Shown: positions 33,933-48,220 of the stretch, piece after piece
Position numbering within the stretch: the first letter of the stretch is position 1
How the letters are laid out: every line of letters begins with the position of its first letter
Source of the DNA: Lepturacanthus savala
Taxonomy: Eukaryota; Chordata; Actinopteri; Scombriformes; Trichiuridae
Assembly (NCBI GenBank): GCA_030544235.1
Contig: CM060476.1
Span: 28,498,733-28,562,732 of the forward strand
Direction: 5' to 3'
Length of the DNA stretch: 64,000 bases
The notes under the pieces: model-generated
The model's database searches: none
The model's input: the letters and a program-made list of their open reading frames with translations, nothing else
Told to the model about the DNA's origin: nothing
Translations under genes and position numbers: made by a program

Positions 33933-36900
33933 TATTTTTATACTTTGTTTTAACATTTAAATATGCAAAGTTTTCACAAAATACATATGTACATAATACA
34001 GGTACAACAGACAGGGCCATCTATAGCAAAATAAAATGCAAGATATCACTCATAGCTGATATTTGGAAAAAAAATAATAATAATAAATAAAATGAGTTGG
34101 CCTAACGGGCCTTCATGTCCATAGCTCTCACATGAGTCACTCTCGGTTTAACATTTCAGTCCGTAGTGAAACAGGGTGCCCCCCAGGGGTGCGTGTTCCT
34201 CCACACGTTCATCATGGCGTCTAATTTGGGAATCTCAGCACGGAAAAGTTCAAAATTCTCCACACAGAGCATTCCAAAATCAATGAGATTGCTTCTGGTC
34301 CAAGTAAAATTGTCGGGCACTCATTACTCAGCCATTTCCTGGTTATTGCTTTCTTACTACTTGCTAATAGTATTTGTAATAAGTACCTATCTTGTTTATT
34401 CATCACAATCGGTGTTTCCTAAATATATAACACTGAAGCTTAGGTCAAGCTGCATGTTAATTATTGAGCTGATTGCTGTTACTACCTCTACCCAATATGA
34501 AGAAATATTAGGGCAATCCCAAAATATATGGAAGTGGCCAGCAGACATGTCACCACACCTTCTCCAACACTGTCCGTGTTCTGGGTTGTTGGTTTGTAAC
34601 CTTTTAATTTTGGGAGTTATGAAAAACCTTAAATTGTTTTTCCAGGTGAATTCTCTCCACAGATCTGAGCTGGAGGTAGTGGATTGTGTCCTACAAATGT
34701 TTACCCAGTCATCTTCAGTTAACTGTATGTTAGCTTCTTTCTCCCATCTTGATTTAATATACATTGTGGAATGACCCCTGTCAAGTTGTAGAGCAGAATA
34801 AATCCTGGAGATCAGTTTTCTGTCAGTATCACCCTTCCATGCCTTATATATCCTGATCAGGTTCATTCCTTCTTCTCCAATAGTTTTTATGTTTTTATCA
34901 AAATAGTGTCTTAGTTGAAGGTATCTGAAGAAATCGCGTTTGTCCAGATCATGAGTTTCTGTGAGGCGTTGAAAGGGATCTAATCCAGTATTTTATCCAG
35001 AGGAAATTTTGCAGTATGAGGTGATGCCCAGTTCTGTCCAGTGTCTTAATCTGCTGTCCAGTTTTTTTTGGAGGGTTTTGTCTCCCAATATAGACGGGAG
35101 AGGTACTCTCATTAAATTTTGTTCCAAGTCCTTCCATTTTTCATCGCATTCAGGATCACAACAGCAGACCAGAAATCGCAGCTGTGCTGCCCTATAATAA
35201 TCTTCCAGGCAGGGCAAGGGCCATTCCACCTTTGTCCTTAGGCAGCTGTAATGTCTTAAAACTAATCCGTGTTTTTTATTTTTTTCAAATAAATGTTGAT
35301 ATCATCATATTCCATTCGATGAATTACCTGGGAGGTATACACTGAAAAAGGTATAAGAGTAGGTAGTATATTCATCTTGATGATTTCTATCCGGTTGTGC
35401 ATGTTTGTCGGTGGTAATAACCAGCGACTGAGGTCTGCTTTAATGTCCGCTGTTATGGGGGTATAGTTTTGGTCAAATATGGTAGTTAAATCTTTTGGAC
35501 TCCAAGGTGTTTGATTACGTTGCCTGCCCATTTAAATTTACATGTTCTATAAATGCTTTCTTGTGGTCCCGGGTTAAAGGTCAAAGTCTGAGTTTTCTGT
35601 AAATTTAATTTGTAACCAGAATATGAGTCAAATTCTTTGAGTAGAGACATTAATTTAGGTAGACTTACTTGAGGGTTAGTGAGAGTTAAGAGAATGTCTG
35701 CATATAGGCAAATTTTATATTGTGTGTTTCCACTCAGTATCCTAGTTATATCTTCATCCTCACTTATTACCTGTGCCAATGGCTCAATAAAGAGTGCAAA
35801 AAGTGTGGGATTAAGGGGGCATCCCTGACGACATCCCCTCTCAAGCAACACTGTCTTGGATAAGTATCCGTTTATTTTAATTCTTGCCGTGGGGGAGCAG
35901 TATAGAGATTTAAAGCATTCAATTACCTGATCATTGAAGCCTAGGCGTTTAAGCACCATATATAAGTATTCCCAACGGACCGAATCAAAAGCCTTTTCAG
36001 CATCTAGACTAATAACTACGGATTTCAAATTACTTTTTCTCATTTGGGTGGTGAAGGGCCCGCCATACGCTGTCCTGGGTTGTCCGTCTGATCTGGATCT
36101 ATCAGATCGGGGACAATATTTTCCATTCTTTTTGCTAAGATTGATGCATATATTCTATAATCCATATTTAATACTGATATGGTTCTGTGAGAACTACATT
36201 CTGTCTTGTTATTAATTGCTTTAGAGATTACTGAAATTATTGCTTGTCTCCATGAAAGTGGTGTCTCCCCCCCCTTTAAGAGTATAGTTAAAACATTCTT
36301 TTAGTATTGGTACCAAAGTTTCTCTGAAGGTTTTGTACCACTCAGATGCATAGCCGTCGGCTCCTGGCATTGTATTTTCTTTCAGTTTCGTTATGGCCAT
36401 ATTTATTTCTTCCTCTGTTATCTTTTTGTCATTATTCTATTCTGTTATGTTCCTACTGGTGGTAAATCTAGGCATGCTAAGAAGTATGATATAACTGTTG
36501 ATTCGGCTGCCCGAGGTTACGTGTATAATTTCCTATAGTACACTTCAAAAGAGTTTTGAATGTCTTCCAGTTTATGACACATCTTATCATTACATCTTAT
36601 CATGTACGTATTAGTGCTGTCAATCGATTAAAAAAATTAATTGAATTAATTACAGGATTTTGTAATTAATTAATCGAATTAATCACATTTTAATGTCATA
36701 TCCGCTAAAGGTCTCCTGATAAAGAATTTGAATTCTAGGATATTAATGAATTGTAATGCATGACTAATCAATTGAATACAGTAAGAAGAGAAGATCTGAA
36801 ATCCAATGTTTTATTGGTGAACTGTGCTTCATGAATTACATCCAAAAGTAAAGGTCTAGCACATTAAACCAGTTAGACCAAGTGCATTATTCATAAATGT

Positions 36901-39650
36901 AAAACAAATACAACAATTCAGTTAAATAAATAAAATTCTGAAATAAAATAAAGAAGTCACTTAAGCTCAATATAGCAATTCAAAAGTGAATAATAGAAGT
37001 CGTATATTTTGCGCTGCATTGTGCCAACATAGTTTTGCTCTGTGAGACCAAACACGTGTGGTTTGAACCAATCAGATCATCGCATTTGTTTAGCTCGGCT
37101 CGCCTCGCGTTGCATAGCAACCAGAGACGCGCTCAGACTTGTTGCTCCGTGCCAAATGGCACAGACAGACACCGAAACAACGTAGATTACACTGAAACGA
37201 GCACACTGGAATTGTTCCAGCACTCGGATAATGTAACTAACTACTAACTAACTAATGTGACTTTAGTACATCGTTTTCTTTATTTAACATGGGATTTTCG
37301 CCACCATTGATACTCATAATTAATTGCGTTAAATTTAACGTGTTAAATTGCGGTGTAATTAATTAATCGAATTAACGTGTTAAAATGACAGCTCTAGTAT
37401 GTATTTCTCTGCCAATTGCTTACGTATCCTCCATGCGAGCAGTTTTTTAGATTTGGGGCCATTTTCATAATTTTGTTTAATAAATCTAATTCTTTTTTCT
37501 ATTTGGTTTTCATATATGTTATTTAGAGTTTGTTTTGTGTCCTGTATTTCGTTTAAAACATCAGTGTCATTTTGCTTCATAAGTCTGCTCTCCAAGGATT
37601 TTAGTTTTGCAGTCGGGTCATTAATTTGTTTCTCTTTTTCCTTCTTCTTCCGGGCAGACCACATTATAAGTTTGCCCCTAATAACAGCCTTGGCTGCATC
37701 CCAAAGTGTACTGGGGGACACGGTCCCATTATTGTTATATGACATATATTACATAAGTTCTTCCTTAATAAATCTTTGACATTGAGGGTCGCTTAAGAGG
37801 TTGGTGTTTAGTCTCCATAGAGTCTCCTTAAGTCTGTTGTCTAAGTGTAATGTCAGGTATACCCCCGTGTGATCAGAAATGTCTCTTACCCCTATGTCAC
37901 ATTTCACCATTCTCGGTTTTGAACATAAAAAAATAGTCAATTCTTGAGTGCGTAGAGTGTGAATGGGAGAAAAAAGTAAAACATTTTTCAATCGGATTCC
38001 CTCCATAAGTCCATTATATCTATTTCGTTAAGCAGTTTTTTTGTACATAAAGCTTCAGGTTTTATGTTCTTTTTTCTGTTTGTGGAGTTCCGAAAGGGGT
38101 GCAGTATTCTGCATTTTGTATTCTTGATGCATTTCTAACAGTGAGCGGTAAAAAGTTTACCCAAAATGTTCAACCAACCACAGATGACCTGAACAAAAGA
38201 ACAACTGTCTGTATAACAAAATGAAACACAACATATGAACATAGCATACATGTTAAACATTTGTGACTTCCAACCATGAAGTGTAAGCTTAACTTCTAAG
38301 TTGAGAGGGGAGTCCCTTAACCCTGAAGGTTAATATCAGAGCAGCGCCCGTGAAAAGCTGGGCATCGGTTCCCAGACTTACTGTCTATTTAACTGGATCA
38401 TGTTCCCAGTAGGAAAATCAGTTTTGAACACCTTAGTCCGATTTGGTATTAAATATTGTGATCTTACCGATCTCTGTAGATTTATTGTTCACTCACGGTA
38501 CAGAAAGCTCTCACAAAGCCTCCTCCCTGCGTTGAAACCCCTTAAGTTTATCCTGGATATGCTTGAGGCGGGTGCCCTGGTGCCGACGTGTTTTAGCACC
38601 TGCTGTTTCCCAGGTCGGTTGCTTTGGTCTCGGTGACGGTGCGTTGTGCGCAGGGGTCTCAGCTTCCCAAGCGACCGGGATGAATCCCCTTTTCTTCAAG
38701 TCGTCTGTCGCCTCCTGCATGTTGTTGTAGACAGTTGGGCTGGTGTCGAAAAACACTTTTCTCGCCCTTTTTTCGCAAGTTTCGCCGGGTGAAGCGTCTG
38801 GAAACAAATTTCTTTTTCCTTAAGTGCTTTTCTTATGGGGATGTACGCCTTTCTCTTTTTGAGTATTTCTGCCGTGTAGTCTTGCTTGAAGAATACTCTT
38901 CTTCCATCGTAGCGGACCTCTTTCTTTCCCCAGGCGGAGCGGAACACCAGCTCTTTAGTAGTATACTCCAGGAAATAGATAATCACGGACCGTGGGTTAG
39001 AGCCTGGCGGCAGTCTGGATCCCAGTGACCGGTGGCAACGCTGGATACCGAGGGGGGTGTCGGGGAGTGTCGGTTTTAATAAACTCTTCCATGAATGTTT
39101 TTATGTTGTCCCCCTCCACCCCCTCGGGATTGCCGTGAATACGAATGTTATTCCTGTGCGAACGTGCCTCCAGGTCCGTCAGCTAGGTTTGGATAGATTG
39201 GTAAAGCTCAAGTGTGTTGGAAAGTATCCCCTTGGCGTCGGTGCTCCACTCCTCCATGTCGGCTATTCTCTGCTTTGTCTCCTCAATTCTTTCTGTTATT
39301 TCCTTTAAGCCAGAGGCGATATCGCTTAATTTCTGGTTTACTTCTCCTCGAAAGTCCACCAGCTCTTTCTTCAGGTCCGAACGAACCGCCTGTATCTCCG
39401 CAATGATGTTAGCTTGGATAGCATCCATAGCCTTGTGTTCCGCTAGCGTGTCCTCACTTTCAGTCGGTATTTTATTGTTTTTTTTTGGTTTACCTTGCGT
39501 TTTTCCTCTGGTTTATCTTTTGTCCCCCCTTTTCATAAAACTTAATCCACTTTTCAATTTGTTAATCTAGTATTTTTTGTGGGGGGGTTGAAGACTGTCT
39601 GGGAGCCTCCGTTTTATGCTGCTGCTCATTTCTGCACCATACCGGAGGTC
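33933..39650 (-). mobile_element. L1-clade retrotransposon with decayed ORFs (copy B)
   Basis: Target duplications at 33918-33932 and 39651-39665 match those in A, including the same mismatch. ORF1 (39428 downward) has the same TAG. In ORF2 the catalytic box at 35696-35704 has the same missing Asp. Here the Pro-Gly-Ala-Asp-Gly motif near 36360 is intact, unlike in A. Confidence 0.85.
36612..37396. mobile_element. hAT-type MITE (copy B)
   Basis: Same 785-bp element as in A, with target duplications GTACGTAT (36604-36611) and GTATGTAT (37397-37404), the inverses of those in A. Its presence at the identical base shows that the copies were made after this insertion. Confidence 0.9.
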
Positions 39651-40062
39651 CCACATAGGTGCACTTTTGACTCTAAATTGTGTTATTCCCTTCCACTTGG
39701 AGTGTTAATTTTACAAAATACAGTGTAATTTAATAGCACATTAAAGTTTATTTTTAACACCAAAAATGTGTTATTCTCTTTCACTGTTAAGTGAGTGTTA
39801 ATTTTCAACCTACAGTGTCATGTGATCACACAATAGTGTATTTTTGCACTAAAATTGTGATATTACATTATTTTATTCAACAGAATATCATAACTGTTTC
39901 ACATTACATGTAAAGTGAATAGAAGTGTTGACTGATCAATTAACAGCATTCATACATCCATAACTTCCCAGCACCATAGGAATTGGCACAAAAAGATCAA
40001 TACAAACATTTACAAAAATACTTTAAGTACATATTAGGAGTCCCAACCTCTTTAATACACAT

Positions 40063-42334
40063 TTACAAAGAAAATAATGGCACTAAATATTGGCCTTTAT
40101 CTCCACCATATGAACTCTGTAGATCGAAGGGCTTATAAATCACAAGACCATCTGCTTTAACAACATCTTTGTGATCACTTTCAAATACTTTGTAAGAATG
40201 AAAATGTTCACTGAAATGATCAACGACAAGCCTTTTTCCAAAGAAGCAGATAATACTATCAACAACAATTATTTTTTCTATTCTGAGAAACACTGGCATT
40301 TCATGTTCAATCTGAGTGCAAATGATCAACCCTGGCCTATACTCTGTTCCACTGATTATCACCCAGTTAGTTGCATGGTTGTCCTGAGAGGCACGCTCCA
40401 CATGCAAACCTTGAGCCAACTCGTTGCAAAAGTTTTCATTGTCCACATTAATACTTTTCATAGGTCCATACACAGTGCATTTTGAAAGGGATGTCTCCCA
40501 AAGACATGCAATTGACATCTGATGTTTTTTGGTTTGGTTGATTTGGTGTTTTTAAGAGTATTTTTGAAAATCCTGTGTTTTGCCTCAAATGTATTAGTGG
40601 TCCAATTTTTCGGATACAAGATTGATAATGTATCATAAAGTGATGTTTTGGAATCAGGTTTTTATCAGGATACAGTTCTTTGAACAACTCATGGTGTTCT
40701 ATTATCAAATGTTTAAGTAGTACAGTCATGCCAAGTGAAACAGATGGAGAAAAAAATAATGTTGATTATCTGTAGTAAAATTAAAAGCAAAAGACAGTTT
40801 TGGTTTCCTTCTGGCACAATGTCACCAAAAAGCAAAGGAGTATTTTGAACAAGACAAAGAGTCTGAATTGAATTGAGCCCAATATTATTGTCGCTACTGT
40901 CCAAGTTTATCCTTGTAGGCCGTTTTTTGCACTCCACATACCCATAGTCAAAGGCATAAATTCTGGACAGATCAGGTTTCGACAAAAAGTTTTCAGAGAG
41001 GTATTCAAACAGTAACTTCAGCTCATACTGAGCCACTCCTTCAAGAATGTCATGCATAATATCCAAAGAAAAATTGTTACAAACATGAAAGAAATGTAGG
41101 CCATTCAGAGTCGAATCCTTTTTTAAACCAAACACGGATAACTTTTGTGGATCTGACTGCAATTCACTGCAGTGCATTTCAAATACTTCTTTTCCACACA
41201 AGATTATTCTGGGGTCATCAAAACAAAAATGACGTCCACTGAACGATTCTGTGAATCCCAGAATTGTGTGCATCCCCAAGTTGTCCCAGTTACCTGACAT
41301 ACAGGGCCATAGATCTTTTCAACAGAAAAAGGCAAATGAAGGCCACAATTCTCAAGTGTTTTGATGTCATTAATCAGTGTCTCTAGAATAGGATCAAAGC
41401 CATATTTTTTCCAAGTCTTCAGTGTGAAACAATGCAATCAAATGAATATTCATCAGGGCAGAGCTAAACTTTGGTGGAAGATTTCTGAGGACAAAATACA
41501 GAGCACCTATTTTGTGAACACCACGTTTTTGACCCAAGTGGGTTCGCAGTCTCAAAATCATCATAGAACAACTGGATTTGTAAAGAATTCTGGTGTTTAG
41601 AGAACAGTGGATGGGTCCTAAAATAATTTCCGTCACAAAAATCACTGTATACGTCAAGTTTTGATGAACGTGTTTCCTCAAGTAGTTTGCAAATATCAGA
41701 ATTTCGGAACATGAATTTGATCGTTTCCAAAATTGGGATGTAAACAAATGTATCATTCACTGGGACCTAATCATAGGTATCTGTTTATTTCGTCTTGTAT
41801 CATATCGAATTCCTAACATTTTTCTACTGGTTCCACAACACCCCATTTCTTGTTGAAATAATTTACTCTTTTGCTTTCAGTATTCAAGTACTCAAATGGG
41901 TTTTCAAAGGTTTCCAGATCTTTTACCAATGTTTCTCTCAAAGGATTATCTATAGGCACAGCAGACAGTACTTGCTGCTTAACCTGAGTGCATCCCACTA
42001 CTAAGTTCTTCCACATCACCAACAACTGATGAAATGACACTATTTGCAACACCATTTGCTTGTAGTTTAGCAATAATTGAAGGACAGATATTTTCTATGT
42101 TTTCTTTGTCTTTGACCTGATTCACTATCAAAGCATGGATATTCTGGGGTCTGCGTGATGTTTGTTCTAGCAACTTCTGAGATATCTTGCGGCATTTGGA
42201 TATTAGTTTGACATGACTCTGGCCTTGCTGCATCTGCATTTTCACAAGAATTTTCCACATGTGAACTGATTAAATGTTTTTTGAAACCTGAATATGTTGA
42301 AAAGTGACACCTACAATGATCTTGAGTACAAGAG

Positions 42335-42377
<43 letters not shown>

Positions 42378-43312
42378 GAGGACAAGAGAGAGAAGACTTT
42401 CATTTAAGTGTATTTCAAATTGAGTTAATACATATAAAATACTTGCTGTTTAGATAATAGAAGACATGCATACCTTGTGAAAGTGCAACATTTTTTCCAC
42501 TGCATCACTGGGACTTATCTTAGTCCTCTTCCATCCAGCTGTGGGTGGCAGGAGATGGAGAAGGAGCAGCAGAGAAGCCATGTCACTGTCCCACCCTATC
42601 AGTAGGAAAATAAGATGGAGAAAAAAGCCCATTAGTATCATGCAGGAATACCCCATTAACCAGCACTTGCAGTAAAGAATAAAAATCAAACATGTTCATT
42701 AGCTTACTGTCATCATCGTTGTCTGTCTGTTTCTCAGCAGCTTTTAGAAGTCGGCACAGGTCAATTGACTGAGTAAGGTGTTTAGCCTCACTGATAATCT
42801 TGGACCTGAAAGTTGTGTCCCACTTCTCAAGCATCTTGGAGGCTGTTTCAGTTCCAAACAGTAGAACGAAGTCTTGATTCAGCTGTTGATCATAGAATCA
42901 TAAATGCACAAACATTTGAAAATAATCAGCATATTGTACTTAAATTCAAGAAACAAAATAGTAAACTCTAAATAAATAACTCACCAGCCCTTTGACATCA
43001 AACATCAAAGTACCATGGAAATGTTTTAGAAACATCTGCCGTTCTCTGTGGGTCATGCACTAGGTTTTGGCTGAAAGGTCATGTTCATTTTCTGAAACAC
43101 ATTTGCTTTATCATGGGGGTGATTCAGAAATGATGGCTTCCCTGCATGCATCTTCATCAAGCTGCTCAGGTAAAGTGGCCAATCTTCGGCGCTTTGGTCC
43201 TTGTGCTTCAACCAATGCAGCTGTCTTGGCTGGTCTTTTTGCTGTATACCTGGACATGGTCTTAAGGCGCCATGCTAAATATCCAGTGCCTTTCTCCCCA
43301 TAGAAGTGCTCC
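40063..43312 (-). pseudogene. CACTA/EnSpm-like transposase pseudogene (copy B)
   Basis: Same exon-like layout as in A, read leftward from about 43312 to the stop at 40063. The exon near 42834 has Cys-Arg where A has Cys-stop, so the A stop is recent. The Met-His-Asp-Ile-Leu-Glu-Gly motif is at about 41038-41058. Frameshifts between the core frame (41300-40713), the next piece (40729-40448) and the C-terminal frame (40518-40063) are shared, and B has an extra A in the run near 41527. Confidence 0.7.
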
Positions 43313-43327
43313 TGTCGTAAAACATCA

Positions 43328-43530
43328 TTAACCCTCCTGTTGCCACTGTGTTAAAAACCAAAAAGAAATCCCCTAAATGCTATTTTTTTTAACTTTAAAT
43401 TTCATGACTTTTCCTAGATTGGCCCCAACAGTATAAAAAAAGAAATGTTTTTATTCACATTTCCATGTAAGCTGTACAAAAAAATTTACAAAGGTGGTCT
43501 TCGGGTCAAAATGACCCGTGAGGCAAATAG
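43328..43530. mobile_element. piggyBac-like terminus at TTAA (copy B)
   Basis: TTAA is followed by CCCTCCTGTTGCCACTG, a start typical of piggyBac-family ends in fish. The palindromic CGGGTCAAAATGACCCG near 43501-43517 is also common in such MITEs. Only one end was found. It separates the divergent Helitron-like and CACTA-like pseudogenes. Confidence 0.6.
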
Positions 43531-43745
43531 AGTTGAAATCAAGGTCACAGAGTTATTTACACACCACAGAATGTTACAATGTTTTAGGTGTGTCTCAGAT
43601 CAATCAGTAGCAGAAGTAAACAAGACAAATCAGGTGGTCTTATCATGGATTGCTGTGCCTTTGATCAGTCTCAGATCAATTAATAGTAAACATGAATAAG
43701 ACAGTAGAAGACATAACCAAGACAAGATAGGTGGCATTCTCGCAG

Positions 43746-46700
43746 ACGGCAGAGCTCTTTTTTGTGTATTTCAAGGAGGGAATCGTGGCCATGCCAGGGT
43801 GGATCTCCTTTGGTCTCCTCTCCATCCCTGGAGCCAAGGCCAGCGCCGTAGAGGTCGAGGTACGAAATTTATCTCTGCCTCGCACTCCCGAGGCAGTCGT
43901 TGTTTTGGCCTCCGGTAATAACCTGGACCGTAGAGTTTCTCTTTCAGATTCAGCTACGGACTTCTAGAGGCTGGTGACCACCGCCCGGGCTGCCTGCAGC
44001 AATGTAAGTTACTTTGATGTATTATGACTAGATAATTCCATGATTGATTTCAGAACATGTTTGAAGTTGAGTACATGTTACCCAACCAATAAAGGTGGAG
44101 ACACAGATGACGATTCCTGGACACGGTGAGAGATTTCTACAAACATTTTGAAATCTTGTCCTGTTTACTGAACAAATCTTCTTCTCCAAGTGTGTGTCCT
44201 GGACTCGGTCCAAGAAGATATTATATTTAACATAATAACCACTGTATTGTGAAGTTTACCTCACTGCTGCTATGTGTTAATGCACGTCAGAATGTTTATC
44301 ACTTTCTTTATTTCTTTATTTTTGGTAATGTTGTTGTTTTTAACCTTTTGTCTCATTTTATTGTCTCTGTTGACAGACTCAACAACACGTAACTTTCTAC
44401 CCTTTATTTACATCATATTCAATTCGTCTGGTGTATCTTATCTCATTCATTTGTCTAATATAAAAAAACCCGGACGCCTCCTCCCCCCGCCTGCAGCCAC
44501 ACCGGTCTCACCAGGAGTGTCTGTGGAGGTCGAGACCCCTGTACCTCGTCCTTCCAGTCCTCTTGGAGGGACTAGTGTGGCTCAGGCCAAGAAGGTGTGT
44601 TACCTACCATTATTGGTTGTGTGAACATTTTACAGAATAACTGCTGTATTGTGGATTTTAACTTTCTGTTTGTCTGGTGTCTCTTATGCACTATTTTATT
44701 GTAAACTCTGTCATTGTTTCCACAGACTCCGCCAAGGGCCTGCTTGACTCCGCTCACACCTCCAACCTCACAGGTTTCACGGGAAGTGTCTGTGAAGGCC
44801 AAGGCTCCAGTCTCTGGTTCTTCCTTCCCTCCTCGGTGGACCCAGGTGGGTCCCACCAAGAAGGTAACATAGGCTGATACTGTTTCTTTGAAAGTTTACT
44901 GAAATAACTAATGTATTTTCTACCATAACCTACTGCTGCTCATGGCTATCTGCTTTTTATCTGCACATAATGTTGTGATTTAATTGCATCGTTTTTGGTC
45001 ATTATCTTTTTATTATTTTTAACCCTTTGTTTTTGTTTCCTATTTATATTTACAATGCCAACAGTTTTTCTTTTGTGTTTTGTCTCCTATGCACTTCTTA
45101 ATCCAAACTCTGCCTTTTTTCTTTACAGACACAGAATACTGAGGAAGTAGAAGACCGTGCCCTCCATCCCTCTGAACCCGGTGTGGCCTGAGGTCCTGGA
45201 GCTGATGGCAGAGGTACGTTTACATATTCCTAATTTTATAGATATTGATAACATTTTTTAAAAATGGTCTCTTTTTGTTTTCATATTTCATATTTTTTTA
45301 TGGTGATAACATGGATAGAGAATTGTACTGCTTTACAATGTCTGCAACAGTGTTTATTTCCATGGTAGAGATGTAACACAATGCATTTCTTCATTTCAGC
45401 ATTCTGATGTCTTGCGGGTGAACAGTGCACCAGCATGGCTCTTACTTTTCTTGCATATCACAACGAGGGGTTGCAATTCAATAGGGTTTCTCTGGATAGA
45501 GTGCTTTCTCAGGGAGACGCACTATGTAGGTGTGAAATGGCAGCTTATTGCAGATGGTACTTTTACACATAATTACTTGACCCTTGAGCAGATGCCAAAA
45601 TGTGTCTTTACTGATGATCATTCCTATCATGTTACCATGAACTCAATGGATCTCATGGTTGGACCACTCAAGGTTGCAGAAAACAGTCTGCAAAGTCAAG
45701 TATCGCTGCCCTTTGCCTCTCAACTTCAGTGCTTGGCTCTTGATGTCCGCCATGCAGTTCTTCTGGTCGCACCTGAATGCTTAGCAGTTTTTCGTGACGA
45801 CACAGGCCGCTATGGTTTCTTTGATTCTCACTCGAGGTCAGCCACCGGTTTTCCATACCATAGCGGCACTGCAATAATGCTGACCTTCCTTGACTTCAGT
45901 GATCTGGTCGACCACGTGCATAAGCTTTTGCAGGATCGTGGATCTTATGCCAGCTATGAGCTTATGCCTGTTTCCTTCTCCAGGGACTACAGTGATGTGA
46001 CTACGGATAATGTTGCAGTCTTGTCAGAAGCTGAAACCGAACCAAGTGCGTTTCTTCTAGATGGTGACACCCTTGAACTGGGAGACGATTTGATTATCAT
46101 TCCAGATGCTGCACTGGACCAAAGCTGCGGTCAGGAGGTCTTCCAACGTACAGTTTTTCTTGAAGGAAACACCTCAGAATGTGAAGCTGACACGGTTCTC
46201 ACTCCAGATGCTGTGCCAGAACCAGCGTCCAACCAACTACATCAGCGTTGGTGTAGTTGTGTGAGAAAACGAAGCAGTACGTTTCAAGAGTTGGCTCGAG
46301 CAGATGCAGGAAAACTGCACGTCGAGCAATCGCGATCAGCAAACGTCTGCCTTCTGGTGAAAAGAGAACCACTGGCAGACGTCAGTCTGAAAAACTGCAA
46401 TATGCCAGTAGATCAGAATTTCAGGAGAAGAAGTTACAGGCAATGAGGGCAAGCTATATTCAGCATCGGCACAAAAAGAGGACTTACTTAATGAAGCGGT
46501 AGAACACTGACCCTGTATTACAAGCGCGTCATAAATCTTCAATGAAGTCTTGCGTTCGGAAGCAGTACAGCACCAATCTTGCTTTCAGGGAGCGGCAGAA
46601 ATCACACATTCAAATGCGGTACAAGACTGACCTTGCTTCCCGGCAACGGCAGAAATCTGCAATGAAATCTTACATCCGCAACCAGTACAGAAACAACCCT

Positions 46701-47756
46701 GCTTTCCAGCAGCATCAGAAGTCTTACATCCAGACACGGTAAAGCACAGACCTTGCTTTCCGGCAGCGCGTTGGACGAAGTTAAATCTTGATCATTGACG
46801 AGATCTCTATGATTTCCAAGGACCTCTTTGCCTGTGCACTGGCAGTTGCAACAAATCAAAGGCAACAAGAGGCCCTTTGGAGGCATGTCAGTCTTGACGG
46901 TTGGGGACTTTTACTAGCTGCCGCCCCTTGGCAGGGCCAAGCCGCTCTGTGTGCGTGAGGATGATTTCCTTGACCTCTGGAGTTCTTTCCAGATGGTCAC
47001 CTTGACGGAAATCATGTGGCAAAAGGACGACCGGTCTTTTGCTGAGCTGTTGAACAGACCGTGCACAAAGCAGAAGAACGAACCACTTTCCGTCGACGAC
47101 AAAGCTCCGCTCGAGCAGTGTGTCGTCGACGCCCAACATTGTCCGGTGGATGCCCTTCACATCTTTGCGACAAACAAGGAGGTGGACGCCCACGATGCAA
47201 CCACCGTTGCAGCCCTTGGGTTGACTGTCGTCAACATTCCTGCGGAGGATTATCGGAAAAGGATCCCCTGGGGCTTCAAGGGCAACAGGAGGGATCTGCC
47301 AGACAACATCAAAGTCGGCGCGCGTGTCATGGTGACGAGGAACGTCGACATCGAGGATGGCCTCGTCAGCGGCGCTTTCGGCACAATCACCTGTGCATGT
47401 ATGTGGACCTACCCGAAACTGTGAAGCTGATCGGACTGGAATTGAACAATCCAGAGGCTGATCAAAAGTTTCGGAAAAAGGGTCTCGGGCCGCCGGACAT
47501 GCTGGTTTACATCGCACGAGTCAAGGAACCCATGAGCAAGAGGGTAGCGGTTCGGCGACAGGTCCCAATCAAGTTGGCGTTTGGCAGTACTGGTCTTTTT
47601 CCTTTTGCAACTCCTCTTGTGGTGCAGATAGAAACAGAGCACGGGTACGCTCTCTGTATCCCTCTCTCCACCACCCCACCAATTTGTTTGTCCTGTGCCA
47701 CATGTCTGTCTGCATTTGCCAAATACTGCAGCTACATATTGATGCATTTTATATAG
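43746..47756 (+). pseudogene. Helitron-like protease/PIF1-helicase pseudogene (copy B)
   Basis: This copy keeps the 5' exon-like blocks: 43746-43859 (38 codons, GT after), one ending at about 44594, 44726-44863 (46 codons) and 45129-45213, then the long exon from 45400. The blocks ending at 44594 and 44863 share a Val-Ser-x-x-Val-Ser-Val pattern and Lys-Lys end, suggesting exon duplication. In the long exon are the protease-like domain (45412-46000), basic repeats (46257-46742), Walker B (46788-46808), the TAG at 46915-46917 inside the Gly-Asp-Phe-Tyr-stop-Leu-Pro-Pro motif, and the helicase C-terminal pieces at 46951-47424 and 47409-47640. Rep and Walker A are absent. Confidence 0.75.
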
Positions 47757-48220
47757 TTTTGGTTGTCCCCTTGAGACTTTGAAAGTCGTCACTGTGCGTA
47801 AATGTCTAACTAATACAAGGTTTTGTTTTCCTTTCTCTAGAATGTAAACAGGTCAGCTAAATTCCTAAGTTAGGTAGGTATTCTTGTCATTACGACAGGC
47901 ACCTGGTAAAATCATTGAACAGTTGGAAGGAAGTTCAGATCTTGGTCAAGTCAACAGCTGCAACATCTCCATTGTCCACCTGGAAGATACACACACAAAC
48001 TTATACTGTCATGTTATGCAGAACAAAGAATAAAAGAATGGAAATAAGTAAATATGGGATAACTTATATGCATCATTCTAACAATGACCATGTTGACTTA
48101 CTGTGGAGAAACATGGAGTAGGAGTAGAGAACAAGCAAGACTTATTAGTCATTTTATAATCTGCTTGGTTGTTGTGTTTTTCCAGTTAATGCATCTACAC
48201 TGTAATATCACTAAAGAATT
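47757..48220. other. Spacer, no gene (copy B)
   Basis: Counterpart of 2991-3454. Nothing identifiable apart from possible remnants of a last exon. Confidence 0.35.

Larger units (their letters stand above)
33749..40062 (-). mobile_element. CACTA-like 3' terminal region, split by L1 (copy B)
   Basis: It begins CACAGCAAAATCACAAGTG at 33749 and carries the TTAACACT/GTGTTAA subterminal words on both sides of the L1 (33749-33917 and about 39666-39880). Confidence 0.55.

Noticed and set aside
43328..46446. piggyBac-herpesvirus fusion (Teratorn-type) element
   Set aside because: Only one piggyBac-like terminus and no herpesvirus core gene are present; the protease-like domain fits Helitron-like proteins better.
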